Positions 1-6,308 of a stretch of 19,543 nt of DNA are shown here, piece by piece (the stretch's first letter is position 1; each line of letters begins with the position of its first letter). The notes beneath the pieces are model-generated. The model saw nothing but the letters and a program-made list of their open reading frames with translations. It did not search any database and was not told the origin of the DNA. The stretch covers positions 1 to 19,543 of the forward strand of contig JAXMAF010000044.1 in assembly GCA_046350555.1 (NCBI GenBank), written 5' to 3'. Origin of the DNA: JAXMAF01 sp046350555. GTDB lineage: Bacteria; Planctomycetota; Phycisphaerae; Phycisphaerales; SM1A02. The position numbers and the translations under genes are program-made.

Positions 1-480
1 AAGGTCGACGCCCTGGGGGGGCTGCTCGCGCTGCATTTCAAGCCCGGTTTCCGCCTCATGTATGCGGCCCTTGGACTGACGGCCGAGCACTGGCGCACGA
101 CCTACATCCAGCAGATTCGAAAGGCAGTCAACGACTACGACCGACAGGTCTTGCTTCGACCGGGCTTCGAGTCCACGTTCTGCGAGGCGAGCGCCGAGTG
201 CTTCGCCCAAGGCAGCGACGGGCTCGTTCGCGACAGCGAACTCCTCTATCGAAGCTGGGCGTTCGACGTGGGCACCATCGAACGGCGCGTCCACATGTGG
301 CAGGGAACGGACGACCGGCTCGTGCCTGCGTCCATCAACAAGCAGGTGGCCGATCGAATGCCCGGAGCGGCATGGCATCCGGTCGACGGGGCCGGTCACT
401 TCGTCGCCGTCGGTGCGGCGGACGAGATCTTCGGAATCGCGGCCGAGGAGCTGGGATCGACGGCCACGAAACCGGCATGA
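1..480 (+). CDS. Alpha/beta hydrolase, C-terminal part (5' end outside window)
   Basis: The reading frame is open from base 1 and ends with TGA at 478-480; the ATG at 58 is probably internal, because the frame continues upstream of it without a stop. About 159 residues are visible. The last third has the usual alpha/beta-hydrolase ending: a strand and turn 'MWQGTDDRLVP' that supplies the catalytic Asp, then 'GAGHF' with the catalytic His about 50 residues later. The nucleophile elbow (G-x-S-x-G) must lie outside the window. The segment before it (about residues 15-90) would be the cap/lid region. Substrate cannot be told from this fragment; haloperoxidase-like esterases and proline-iminopeptidase-like enzymes share this ending. 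A 17-bp tandem duplication begins in its stop codon. Confidence 0.8.
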   Translation, partial: KVDALGGLLALHFKPGFRLMYAALGLTAEHWRTTYIQQIRKAVNDYDRQVLLRPGFESTFCEASAECFAQGSDGLVRDSELLYRSWAFDVGTIERRVHMWQGTDDRLVPASINKQVADRMPGAAWHPVDGAGHFVAVGAADEIFGIAAEELGSTATKPA

Positions 481-510
481 CACTCGACATGCCATGACAC
501 TCGAAATGCC
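477..510. repeat. 17-bp tandem duplication at the end of the hydrolase gene
   Basis: ATGACACTCGACATGCC (477-493) is followed directly by ATGACACTCGAAATGCC (494-510), with one mismatch. The first copy contains the hydrolase stop codon (TGA 478-480). GGCATG (474-479) and CATGCC (488-493) also form an inverted repeat across the first copy. The rest of the gap up to 759 shows no gene: no frame in it has plausible protein composition. Confidence 0.85.
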
Positions 511-759
511 AGGCAGGCTGGCGATCGACGGCTCGGATGCAAGTGAGACGCGCCGGCGCCAGATGCCGACGAGCGAGCTCGAGCAACGAGGCAGTCCAGG
601 TCCGTGCGCAACGATCACCGGTGACCGGCATCACGCGCGCCGGCGAATCAAGTTCACGACGCGATCCGTCTCCGAAGGGTCGCGGATGGACAACGGTGTC
701 GGGATTGGATGACGTGGAGTGGGGCGCGAGGTGAGGCGCGACAATCGCGGCGACCGGCG

Positions 760-1245
760 TCACGTCAAGAGCGGCGGCAGACCGAGATGCTTGCGGAGCG
801 TGGTGAGCTGACCGAGGTGCCAGCCCTCATGCCACGCCATCTTGTAGACCAGGTCCATCTTGCTCTCCGCGAAGCCGCCCGTCGCCTCCTTGAGGGAATC
901 CGCGAGCTGGGCATCGGTGGTGCCCTTGGCCGCCGCCATCAGTCGGTTGAACGCGCCGTCGAACTGCGAGCGCACCTCGGCGATCGGGGGATACCCCTTC
1001 GCATCGGGCGTCGGCGTGCTGCCCATCCCGAAGAGCGTCCCGTAGGCGGCGGGAATGGCGCTCGCCTTCCCGTCGATCAATCCGGAGGCCCAGTCGTAGG
1101 TGGACGCAAGATGTCCGAGCGTCCACAGGCAGTGATTCGGCTGCCCCACCGCCTGATGGGTGGCCTTGTCGTCGGGCCATGTCGTCGCCTTGACGATCAT
1201 GCCGTGGGCGAAGCCGAGGAACTCGATCATGTGCTGCTTGCTCAT
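760..1245 (-). CDS. DinB-family (DinB/YfiT-like four-helix) protein
   Basis: The product is 161 residues, the usual size of DinB-family proteins, which are four-helix bundles that bind a divalent metal through three histidines. The triad is visible: H45 in 'TLGHLAS', and H139 and H143 in 'WHEGWHLGQL', the standard C-terminal signature. Many members are thiol-dependent S-transferases or are induced by DNA damage; nothing here shows which applies. I chose the ATG at 1245 because homologues begin shortly before the first helix ('MIEFLGFAHGMI'). The frame is open further upstream to a GTG at 1368, but that extension is Arg/Ala-rich and looks non-coding. No Shine-Dalgarno sequence precedes 1245. 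It is a single gene, divergent from the dockerin-tailed protein gene. Confidence 0.85.
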   Translation of the reverse strand: MSKQHMIEFLGFAHGMIVKATTWPDDKATHQAVGQPNHCLWTLGHLASTYDWASGLIDGKASAIPAAYGTLFGMGSTPTPDAKGYPPIAEVRSQFDGAFNRLMAAAKGTTDAQLADSLKEATGGFAESKMDLVYKMAWHEGWHLGQLTTLRKHLGLPPLLT

Positions 1246-1321
1246 GGGCCACGATAGTCGGTGGGGCGCAGCGCAGGTTTCGTGGACGTGGCGGTCCGCA
1301 TTCCGGTCGTCCGCACGCATG

Positions 1322-1339
1322 ATCGCCCGCGATGATCGC
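1322..1339. repeat. Three alternating 5-bp half-sites in a divergent gap
   Basis: ATCGC (1322-1326), GCGAT (1329-1333) and ATCGC (1335-1339) alternate in orientation within the gap between the DinB gene and the dockerin-protein gene. This could be a small operator, but such GATC/GCG-rich words are common at this base composition, so chance is a real alternative. Nothing else gene-like is visible in 1246-1510. Confidence 0.2.
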
Positions 1340-1435
1340 GCCCGTCCGCCGACGGAGGAACGCTCCACGAGCCTCGGTGAGGTGCGCAGGTCGGCGCTTC
1401 GCGAGACGCACGGCGAGGACGGATCGGCGCCGGTC

Positions 1436-1441
1436 TACACT
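1436..1441 (+). promoter_or_regulatory. Possible -10 element (TACACT) before the dockerin-protein gene
   Basis: TACACT matches the -10 consensus at four of six positions and lies 69 bp before the ATG at 1511. No good -35 hexamer is found 16-18 bp upstream, so this rests on one element only. Confidence 0.2.
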
Positions 1442-1499
1442 CGTTGCATCAAGAGGCTTGGGGGGCCGGTTCCGGGGGCCAGTCGGGACACTCCTTTTC

Positions 1500-1503
1500 G
1501 GAG
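1500..1503 (+). promoter_or_regulatory. Ribosome binding site of the dockerin-protein gene
   Basis: GGAG ends 7 nt before the ATG at 1511. It supports this start over the upstream in-frame codons, and agrees with the signal peptide starting there. Confidence 0.6.
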
Positions 1504-1510
1504 CTTCGAC

Positions 1511-2188
1511 ATGAGACTCGAGAAAACCTGCCTTGGTACGTCGGTGCTGGTGACGCTCCTGGCCGGGCCGACCGCCGCGGGCGTGCTTGTCGACTTCAAC
1601 TTCTCCTTCAGCTACTCGGGATCCTCGATCACCGGTCGGCTGGTCGGCCTGAATCTCGACGCCAACGGAAACGGCACGGAGGTCGATCCGTCGAGCGTGC
1701 TGCTCTTCTCGGTGCCCGCGATCGTGGGCTTGCCGGCGAGTCCGAGCAATCCGTACGTCTTCGTGCCGCACACCTTCGAGCGATCGACCTATTTCTCGGG
1801 CACGCTCGTTTCGACCACGCCGGGCGTGTATGGGTTCCAGGTCTCGAACTACACCATCGCCCCGTCGGCGCAAAACCTGCTGATGATCGACGCCGACAAC
1901 GACGTCACGCTGGTCTTCAACTTCGGCGCGTCGTTGGGCGGCGAAGGGGGCGTGGCGACCTACGGAATACAGGCGGAGGAGGACGCGCTCTGGCCGGCGG
2001 TGAACACGTTCGTCTCGTACACGGCGATCCTCCCCTGGGACCTGGACGGCAACGGCGTCGTGAACGGCGCCGACCTCGGCATCCTGCTCGGAGCGTGGGG
2101 AACGAGCGGCCCGACGGCCGACCTCAATGGCGACGGGATCGTGGACGGCGCCGACCTTGGAATCCTCCTCGGGGCGTGGACCGGTTGA
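1511..2188 (+). CDS. Secreted protein with C-terminal dockerin-like calcium-loop repeat
   Basis: The product is 225 residues. Residues 1-23 form a signal peptide (basic 'MRLEK', hydrophobic core, 'PTAAG' cleavage region), so it is exported. Residues 24-172 are rich in beta-strand-like Ser/Thr/Gly sequence with 'FNFSFSYSGSS' and several Asp/Asn turns; I do not recognise this domain. The C-terminus carries two dockerin-like loops at 177-188 (DLDGNGVVNGAD) and 204-215 (DLNGDGIVDGAD), each followed by 'LGILLGAW'. The Asp/Asn spacing fits a calcium-binding F-hand loop. In cellulosomes dockerins bind cohesins; in planctomycetes such tails occur on many exported proteins and their partner is generally unknown. 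The ATG at 1511 has GGAG 7 nt upstream. It is a single gene, convergent with the thrE-like gene. Confidence 0.85.
   Translation: MRLEKTCLGTSVLVTLLAGPTAAGVLVDFNFSFSYSGSSITGRLVGLNLDANGNGTEVDPSSVLLFSVPAIVGLPASPSNPYVFVPHTFERSTYFSGTLVSTTPGVYGFQVSNYTIAPSAQNLLMIDADNDVTLVFNFGASLGGEGGVATYGIQAEEDALWPAVNTFVSYTAILPWDLDGNGVVNGADLGILLGAWGTSGPTADLNGDGIVDGADLGILLGAWTG
2039..2179 (+). repeat. Duplicated dockerin loop (81-nt period)
   Basis: Two copies of the loop-plus-helix unit (D-x-N/D-x-N/D-G-x-V-x-G-A-D-L-G-I-L-L-G-A-W) are encoded 81 nt apart. The nucleotide sequences remain similar, with the block encoding 'GADLGILLGAW' nearly identical in both copies, which suggests an internal duplication maintained by selection or recent conversion. 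Confidence 0.85.
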
Positions 2189-2212
2189 CCGTGCGGTCAC
2201 CTGGGCGGGGAG

Positions 2213-2247
2213 GGTGTCGGGGACGAAAACGGTGTCGGGATTTTTTT
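2213..2247. repeat. Two-copy GGTGTCGGG unit followed by T7, with a third copy at 692-706
   Basis: GGTGTCGGGG (2213-2222) is followed by GGTGTCGGGA (2231-2240), an 18-bp period, then seven T (2241-2247). The 15-mer AACGGTGTCGGGATT at 2228-2242 occurs again exactly at 692-706, in the other intergenic gap of this area. Both sites are non-coding, as expected for a dispersed intergenic repeat. Confidence 0.6.
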
Positions 2248-2276
2248 CCTTCCCGCACTCCGTTGCCGCCACCGGG

Positions 2277-2308
2277 CCGCGGCGCGCAGGGCGATCGCCT
2301 TGCCGCGG
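2277..2308. terminator. Possible transcription terminator/stem-loop between convergent genes
   Basis: CCGCGGC (2277-2283) and GCCGCGG (2302-2308) are perfect inverted repeats, and the interval between them contains the palindrome GGCGATCGCC (2290-2299). The structure lies 29 bp beyond the stop of the minus-strand exporter gene and between two convergent genes. Neither strand has a U-run directly after the stem, so it is not a classical intrinsic terminator. Confidence 0.35.
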
Positions 2309-2337
2309 CGGGGGTCGGAACGACTCGCCTCGCGCCG

Positions 2338-3645
2338 CTATCGCCCGCTGCGCTGCCTCAGGTACGAGCCGACGCGGCCGATCTGCAATCGCCACAGGCC
2401 GAACTTCTCGGTCGCCCACTGATAGAGGGACGCGCCGACGAGGGTGCCCAGGGCGATCGAGGCGATGGCGAAGACCGCCGCGATCAGCCCGTCGAGTCCC
2501 GCGGCGCGGTCGCTCAGCATGCGCGTGACACTCAGCAGTCCGAGCGAGCCGGGGACGAGCAGCCAGAAGCTCGGCAGGAACGTCACCATCGACGGCGGCC
2601 CGCTTGGGAACCGCTGCTGGATCAGGTAGCCAAGGGGCGTCGCGACGAGCATGCCGAAGAAGCCGCTGATCTCCTGGCCGAAGAGGCGCGTCGCGAGCCG
2701 CTGCGCCGCGAACGCGACGAGCATCACCAGCAGCATCCACGGAAGGGAGTTCCGCGGCGCGGAGAAGTGCAGCGAGACGCCCAGCCCGAAGACGAGCACG
2801 CCGATCCACGGCGTCAGCGGCCCCCATGGCGCCGCGGCGAGCGCGCCGCCGGAGTCAACGAGGTTGTCGGGCGTGTAGCCGACGATCACGGCGCCGGCCG
2901 CAAGCCCGAACGCGAGCAGCACAAGCTGCACGAAGCCGGTGATGAGGCGGCTCGAGCCGCTCACCATGTCGCCATAGGCGAGCTCCACCATGCCGAAGGT
3001 GAGCATCGCGCCTGGAAGGAACGTCACCAGCGGCGGCACGAGCACATCGAGCGGGTGCAGGTAGAGGCCCTTCTTCACCGCGAGGAAGACGAGCGCGGAG
3101 ACGAGCGTCGCGGCGACCACCGAGAGTGGCGCGGAGAGGATCGGCCGGTTGCGGTTGAGCGCCTTCACCGCGCCGACGACGGTGCCGAGGACCGCCGCGG
3201 CGACGAGGTTCGCGAGCGCTGGCGCCAGCACCAGCGCCAGCCCGAGCGTCAGGATCACGTGGCCCGCCAGCGCACCGACGATCCCGAACCGCGTCGGCTT
3301 GCGCAGCGTCTCGTTGAGTCGCTTCAGGCCGTCCTGGGGCGTCACCTCGCCGCGCTGCGCCGCCTCGCCCAGTGTGTAGACCTCGGCGACCTGGTCCAGT
3401 CGCAGGGTTTGCAGCGGTCCTTCGGCGATCGTGACGTGTTCCTTCACGCCATCGTGCATCGCGATGAAGATCGCCGTTGGGAACGCCACCACCCGCGATC
3501 GCCGCATTCCCCGCGCGGTGGCGATGCGGCGCAGGAAGAGCTCCACGAGCGCCGTCTGTTCGCCGCACGCGAGGTACCCCTGCCCGAGGCGGTACATGAA
3601 CTCGAGCAGCGTGTCCGTCTCGGCGGTTGAGGATTCAGCCTTCAT
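2338..3645 (-). CDS. ThrE-type threonine/serine exporter family membrane protein
   Basis: The product is 435 residues and matches the two-part ThrE architecture: an N-terminal DUF1212/ThrE domain (about residues 10-260) and a C-terminal ThrE_2/DUF3815-like domain (about 275-425), each with about five membrane helices. Family signatures are present: 'TFLPGAMLT' at 208-216, E221, 'GDMVSGSSR' at 225-233, and the related 'TFLPSFWLLVPGSLG' at 355-369. Characterised members export L-threonine and L-serine using the proton gradient (Corynebacterium ThrE); the substrate here is inferred. The gene starts 14 bp after the stop of the OprB-like porin and probably shares its transcript. No Shine-Dalgarno sequence precedes the ATG, so translation may depend on the upstream gene. 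Confidence 0.85.
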   Translation of the reverse strand: MKAESSTAETDTLLEFMYRLGQGYLACGEQTALVELFLRRIATARGMRRSRVVAFPTAIFIAMHDGVKEHVTIAEGPLQTLRLDQVAEVYTLGEAAQRGEVTPQDGLKRLNETLRKPTRFGIVGALAGHVILTLGLALVLAPALANLVAAAVLGTVVGAVKALNRNRPILSAPLSVVAATLVSALVFLAVKKGLYLHPLDVLVPPLVTFLPGAMLTFGMVELAYGDMVSGSSRLITGFVQLVLLAFGLAAGAVIVGYTPDNLVDSGGALAAAPWGPLTPWIGVLVFGLGVSLHFSAPRNSLPWMLLVMLVAFAAQRLATRLFGQEISGFFGMLVATPLGYLIQQRFPSGPPSMVTFLPSFWLLVPGSLGLLSVTRMLSDRAAGLDGLIAAVFAIASIALGTLVGASLYQWATEKFGLWRLQIGRVGSYLRQRSGR

Positions 3646-3659
3646 GCGGAGGTCCGCGC

Positions 3660-5166
3660 TCAGAACGCGACGCGGAGCCGGGCCTCGAAGACGCCGACGG
3701 CGTCGGCGTTGGTGGGCGAATTGCTTGGATTCAGGATGAGCTGGGCGCCCAGCGTGAACTGCGTCTGCCGGGTGAGCTGCCAGCGCTGGAAGATCTCGAA
3801 GACGGTCTCGTCGCGGCCGCCGCCGCTGGGCGGTTGGGCGTACGAGCCGGCGAAACCCGTCAGGTTGTCCGGGCTTCCGAGGAGGCCCCGGTAGCCGACG
3901 CCTCCCTGCACGGCGTTCTGGATGTTGGTGAGGTCCGCGTCGGAGTAGCTGTACCGCGCGAAGGCGAGGAACTGGTCGCCGAAGTCCTGCTCGAGGATGA
4001 CCGAAATCCCTTGGTCCTGCGGCAGGTTGATCTCCTCGCGCGCGTCCATGCGCCAGAGCAGCACGCGATAGCGGCCCTGTCCGAGACCGTCGATCTTCGG
4101 GGTGAGGCCAAACTCGCCGAACCAGAAGAAGTCGCCATACTTGAGCGAATCGACGTTGATCGTGTTGGACGTGCCATATCCGTTCGCGGCGCCGAACGTG
4201 ACGTAGCAGAGGTCGTTCGGCAGCACCGAGATGCCGGCCGTCGGAACGTGCCCCGAGGGATACGCGACCGATGCGTTCGCGGAGAATGCGCGGTTGAGGA
4301 ACGAGTTGTTGATGCTCTGCATCCGATGGCCGCCGACGTAGTCGGATGGATCGGCGCGTCCGACGAGCAGGCGGACGTGGTCCTCGAAGAGCCGCTGGAG
4401 CCAGAAGCCGTCGCGCACGACCCAGCCGCGATCGTTGAATCCGCCCGTCGTGTTGGTCAGCGTGCCGAGCACGCCACCGAGCGCCGATGGCGGTTGCGTG
4501 CTCTGCCTGAAGCGGTTTTCACCGGTGAAGACGAAGGTGCCGGTGTCCTTGGTGCCGCGACCGAGCAGGGTCCACGACGACATGAGGTCGACATCGCCGG
4601 CGAAGCCGTTGCGGTCGCCGGGGCCGCCACCGGCCTGCTGGAAGAGCGTGGTGTACGCGAAGCCAAGCCGAAGCCCGGTCTGCGCATGGAGCTCGTTGAG
4701 CGCCTTGACCAGCCCGCCCAGGGGACCATCGACTGGCGGAAGGTCGACCGTTCCCGTGCGGGGCACGTAGATCTCGTCGAGCTCCTCGATCGTGGCCGTG
4801 GGCGTGTCGCCGGGAGAAGCCGTCGTCCTCGGGCGACGCGCCGGCGGGAGATAGAGATCGGGATTGAAAAGGGCGCCGACGTGGCGAGTGATGCTGGTAG
4901 CGCCACGGGGCGGAGGTGCCGTCGCGGCCGACGCTGCGTCGGCCGAGGCGGCGCCGATGGAGTCGGCCCGGTTGCGGGGCGCCGGGGCCGGGCGCAGCGG
5001 CTTGTAGCGCGGGTGCTGTCGCCGGCGGTGGGTTGGCGGGCGGGCGCAGTGGCGGGCGCGGCGGGCGGGGTCGGCGCGAGGGCGCCGCCGGAGGCGACTG
5101 GGCCCACGCGGGACCCGTGACGGCGAGCAGCGACGCGAGCATGGCGATGCGGATGGGTCGATCCAT
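3660..5166 (-). CDS. OprB-family carbohydrate-selective porin, signal peptide out of frame with barrel
   Basis: The barrel part (about 4960 down to 3660) is a long beta-rich sequence with OprB features: 'HVGALFNPDLYLPP', 'GTFVFTGENRF', 'LLVGRADPSDYVG', 'GYRGLLG', 'RWQLTRQTQFTLGAQLILNPS', and a terminal Phe ('LRVAF') as needed for outer-membrane assembly. OprB porins let sugars and small solutes cross the outer membrane. The start at 5166 encodes a good signal peptide, MDRPIRIAMLASLLAVTGPAWA, and has GGGAGG 7 nt upstream, but lies in a different frame from the barrel. 3660-5166 is 1507 nt, one more than a multiple of three. The break lies in the Pro/Ala-rich stretch between about 5095 and 4970. 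Codon third positions suggest that about 5095-5015 may be read in the third frame, so two single-base losses are also possible. It is first gene of a pair with the ThrE-like exporter. Confidence 0.8.
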
Positions 5167-5173
5167 GGGAAGT

Positions 5174-5179
5174 CCTCCC
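5174..5179 (-). promoter_or_regulatory. Ribosome binding site of the OprB-like gene
   Basis: On the minus strand GGGAGG ends 7 nt before the ATG at 5166. This, with the signal peptide, fixes the start and shows that the longer barrel-frame reading from 5189 is not the natural N-terminus. Confidence 0.75.
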
Positions 5180-5303
5180 GGAGAGGCACGTCGAGTTCAT
5201 CGGTGCTTGAACACGATCACGACCACGCGAACCAGCGAGAACCCGTTCGACCAGCGACAGCCAGGCAGGCACGCACGCACGGAATTCGAGCCGACACCGG
5301 CCA

Positions 5304-6287
5304 TCACTGATATGGCGCGAACGCCGCGCGCACCGTGTCGGCGCCTCTCGGCGTGCGCGCGACGAGACCCAGCAAGAGCCGCGCCTTGAGTCCCGAGAGG
5401 TATCCCGCGGGCACCAAGCCGCGCTTGATCAGGTCGATCTCGGCGCCGGGATAGCCGTAGGTGCTCGTGAAGACGGGCCCGGTCATCGAGCGCGACGCCA
5501 GCACCACCGGGATCTTCGCGGCGAGGGCGCCCAGCATCGGGGCGACATCCGCGGGGACGTGGCCTGCACCCATGCCTTCGATGACGACGCCCGCGTAGCC
5601 AAGGGATGGAAGCGAAGGCAGCAGGCGTCCGTCGTCTCCCATGGCGATCTTGACCAGCGCAATCGGCGCCGGCGGGCCTTCGGCGATCGGAAGGCACGGC
5701 GTTCGCGACACCCGCGCGAAGCAGCGGGGGCGTCGCTCGGCGACGACGCCGATGGCGCCGACGAGTGGCGACAGGAACGCCGACGGAAGCGCCGTGTGCG
5801 ACTTCTGGACGAAGCGCGCCGCGTGGATGTCGTAGTTGAGCACGACAAGCGTCCCCAATCCGCGCGCCTCCGCCGACGCGGCGACGATCGCCGCCGAGAG
5901 CAGGTTCGCCGGCCCGTCGGCGCCCGGCGCGTCGGCGCCGCGCATGGCGCCGGTCACGACGACGGGCTTGTCCGAATCCACGAGCAGGTCGAGCAGGAAC
6001 GCCGACTCCTCGATGGTGTCCGTGCCCTGGATCACGACCGCGCCGTCGAAGCCGGAGGCGAAGGCCTTCGCGATCTCGCTCGCGAGATCGACGAGGTTCG
6101 CCGTCGTGAGCGACGGGCTCGGCAGCCGCAGCGGAGAGCGCGCCTCGATCTCGCCGACGTCGCCCAGTTCCGGCACCGAGGCCACGAGCTCGGCCGCGCC
6201 CAGCTTGGGCGCGATGCCGCCGGAGGCGCTGGGGACCATGGTGATCGTCCCGCCGAGCGAGAGGAAGAGCAGGCGTGGCTTGGCCAT
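5304..6287 (-). CDS. L-asparaginase (type I/II amidohydrolase family)
   Basis: The product is 327 residues, normal for bacterial L-asparaginases, which hydrolyse asparagine to aspartate and ammonia. The catalytic Thr is T14 in 'SLGGTIT'. The second active-site motif is 'VVIQGTDTIEES' with T89 and D90 (Gln replaces the usual His before GTDT), and K107 in 'DKPVVVTGAMR' matches the conserved lysine. 'GADGPANL' and 'YGYPGAEIDLI' are also typical. There is no signal peptide, so it is probably cytoplasmic. AGGAG at 6299-6303 precedes the ATG by 11 nt. It starts 21 bp after the stop of the MFS gene and is the last gene of the glutaminase-MFS-asparaginase cluster. Related enzymes can also act on glutamine. 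Confidence 0.9.
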   Translation of the reverse strand: MAKPRLLFLSLGGTITMVPSASGGIAPKLGAAELVASVPELGDVGEIEARSPLRLPSPSLTTANLVDLASEIAKAFASGFDGAVVIQGTDTIEESAFLLDLLVDSDKPVVVTGAMRGADAPGADGPANLLSAAIVAASAEARGLGTLVVLNYDIHAARFVQKSHTALPSAFLSPLVGAIGVVAERRPRCFARVSRTPCLPIAEGPPAPIALVKIAMGDDGRLLPSLPSLGYAGVVIEGMGAGHVPADVAPMLGALAAKIPVVLASRSMTGPVFTSTYGYPGAEIDLIKRGLVPAGYLSGLKARLLLGLVARTPRGADTVRAAFAPYQ

Positions 6288-6298
6288 GTGGCGGCGCG

Positions 6299-6303
6299 CT
6301 CCT
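6299..6303 (-). promoter_or_regulatory. Ribosome binding site of the asparaginase gene
   Basis: AGGAG on the minus strand lies 11 nt before the ATG at 6287, within the 21-bp gap after the MFS stop codon. The spacing is slightly long. Confidence 0.5.
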
Positions 6304-6308
6304 GGGGT

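Noticed and set aside
621..764. Similar words GTGACCGGCATCACG (621-635) and GCGACCGGCGTCACG (750-764), and palindrome TCACCGGTGA (615-624)
   Set aside because: Short, two mismatches, one copy lies in the DinB gene end; expected by chance at this base composition.
827..2827. Minus-strand open frame (666 codons) across exporter, dockerin and DinB genes
   Set aside because: Runs through three supported genes in a wrong frame; no family features.
1444..3630. Plus-strand open frame (728 codons) across the dockerin and exporter genes
   Set aside because: Overlaps two well-supported genes and has Arg/Glu/His-biased composition.
5261..5281. Short tandem tetranucleotides (CAGG)2 and (CACG)3 upstream of the porin gene
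   Set aside because: Too few units to suggest slippage-based switching, and about 95 bp from the start codon.
5290..5301. Small hairpin GCCG-ACAC-CGGC after the asparaginase stop
   Set aside because: Only a 4-bp stem with no U-run; not enough for a terminator call.
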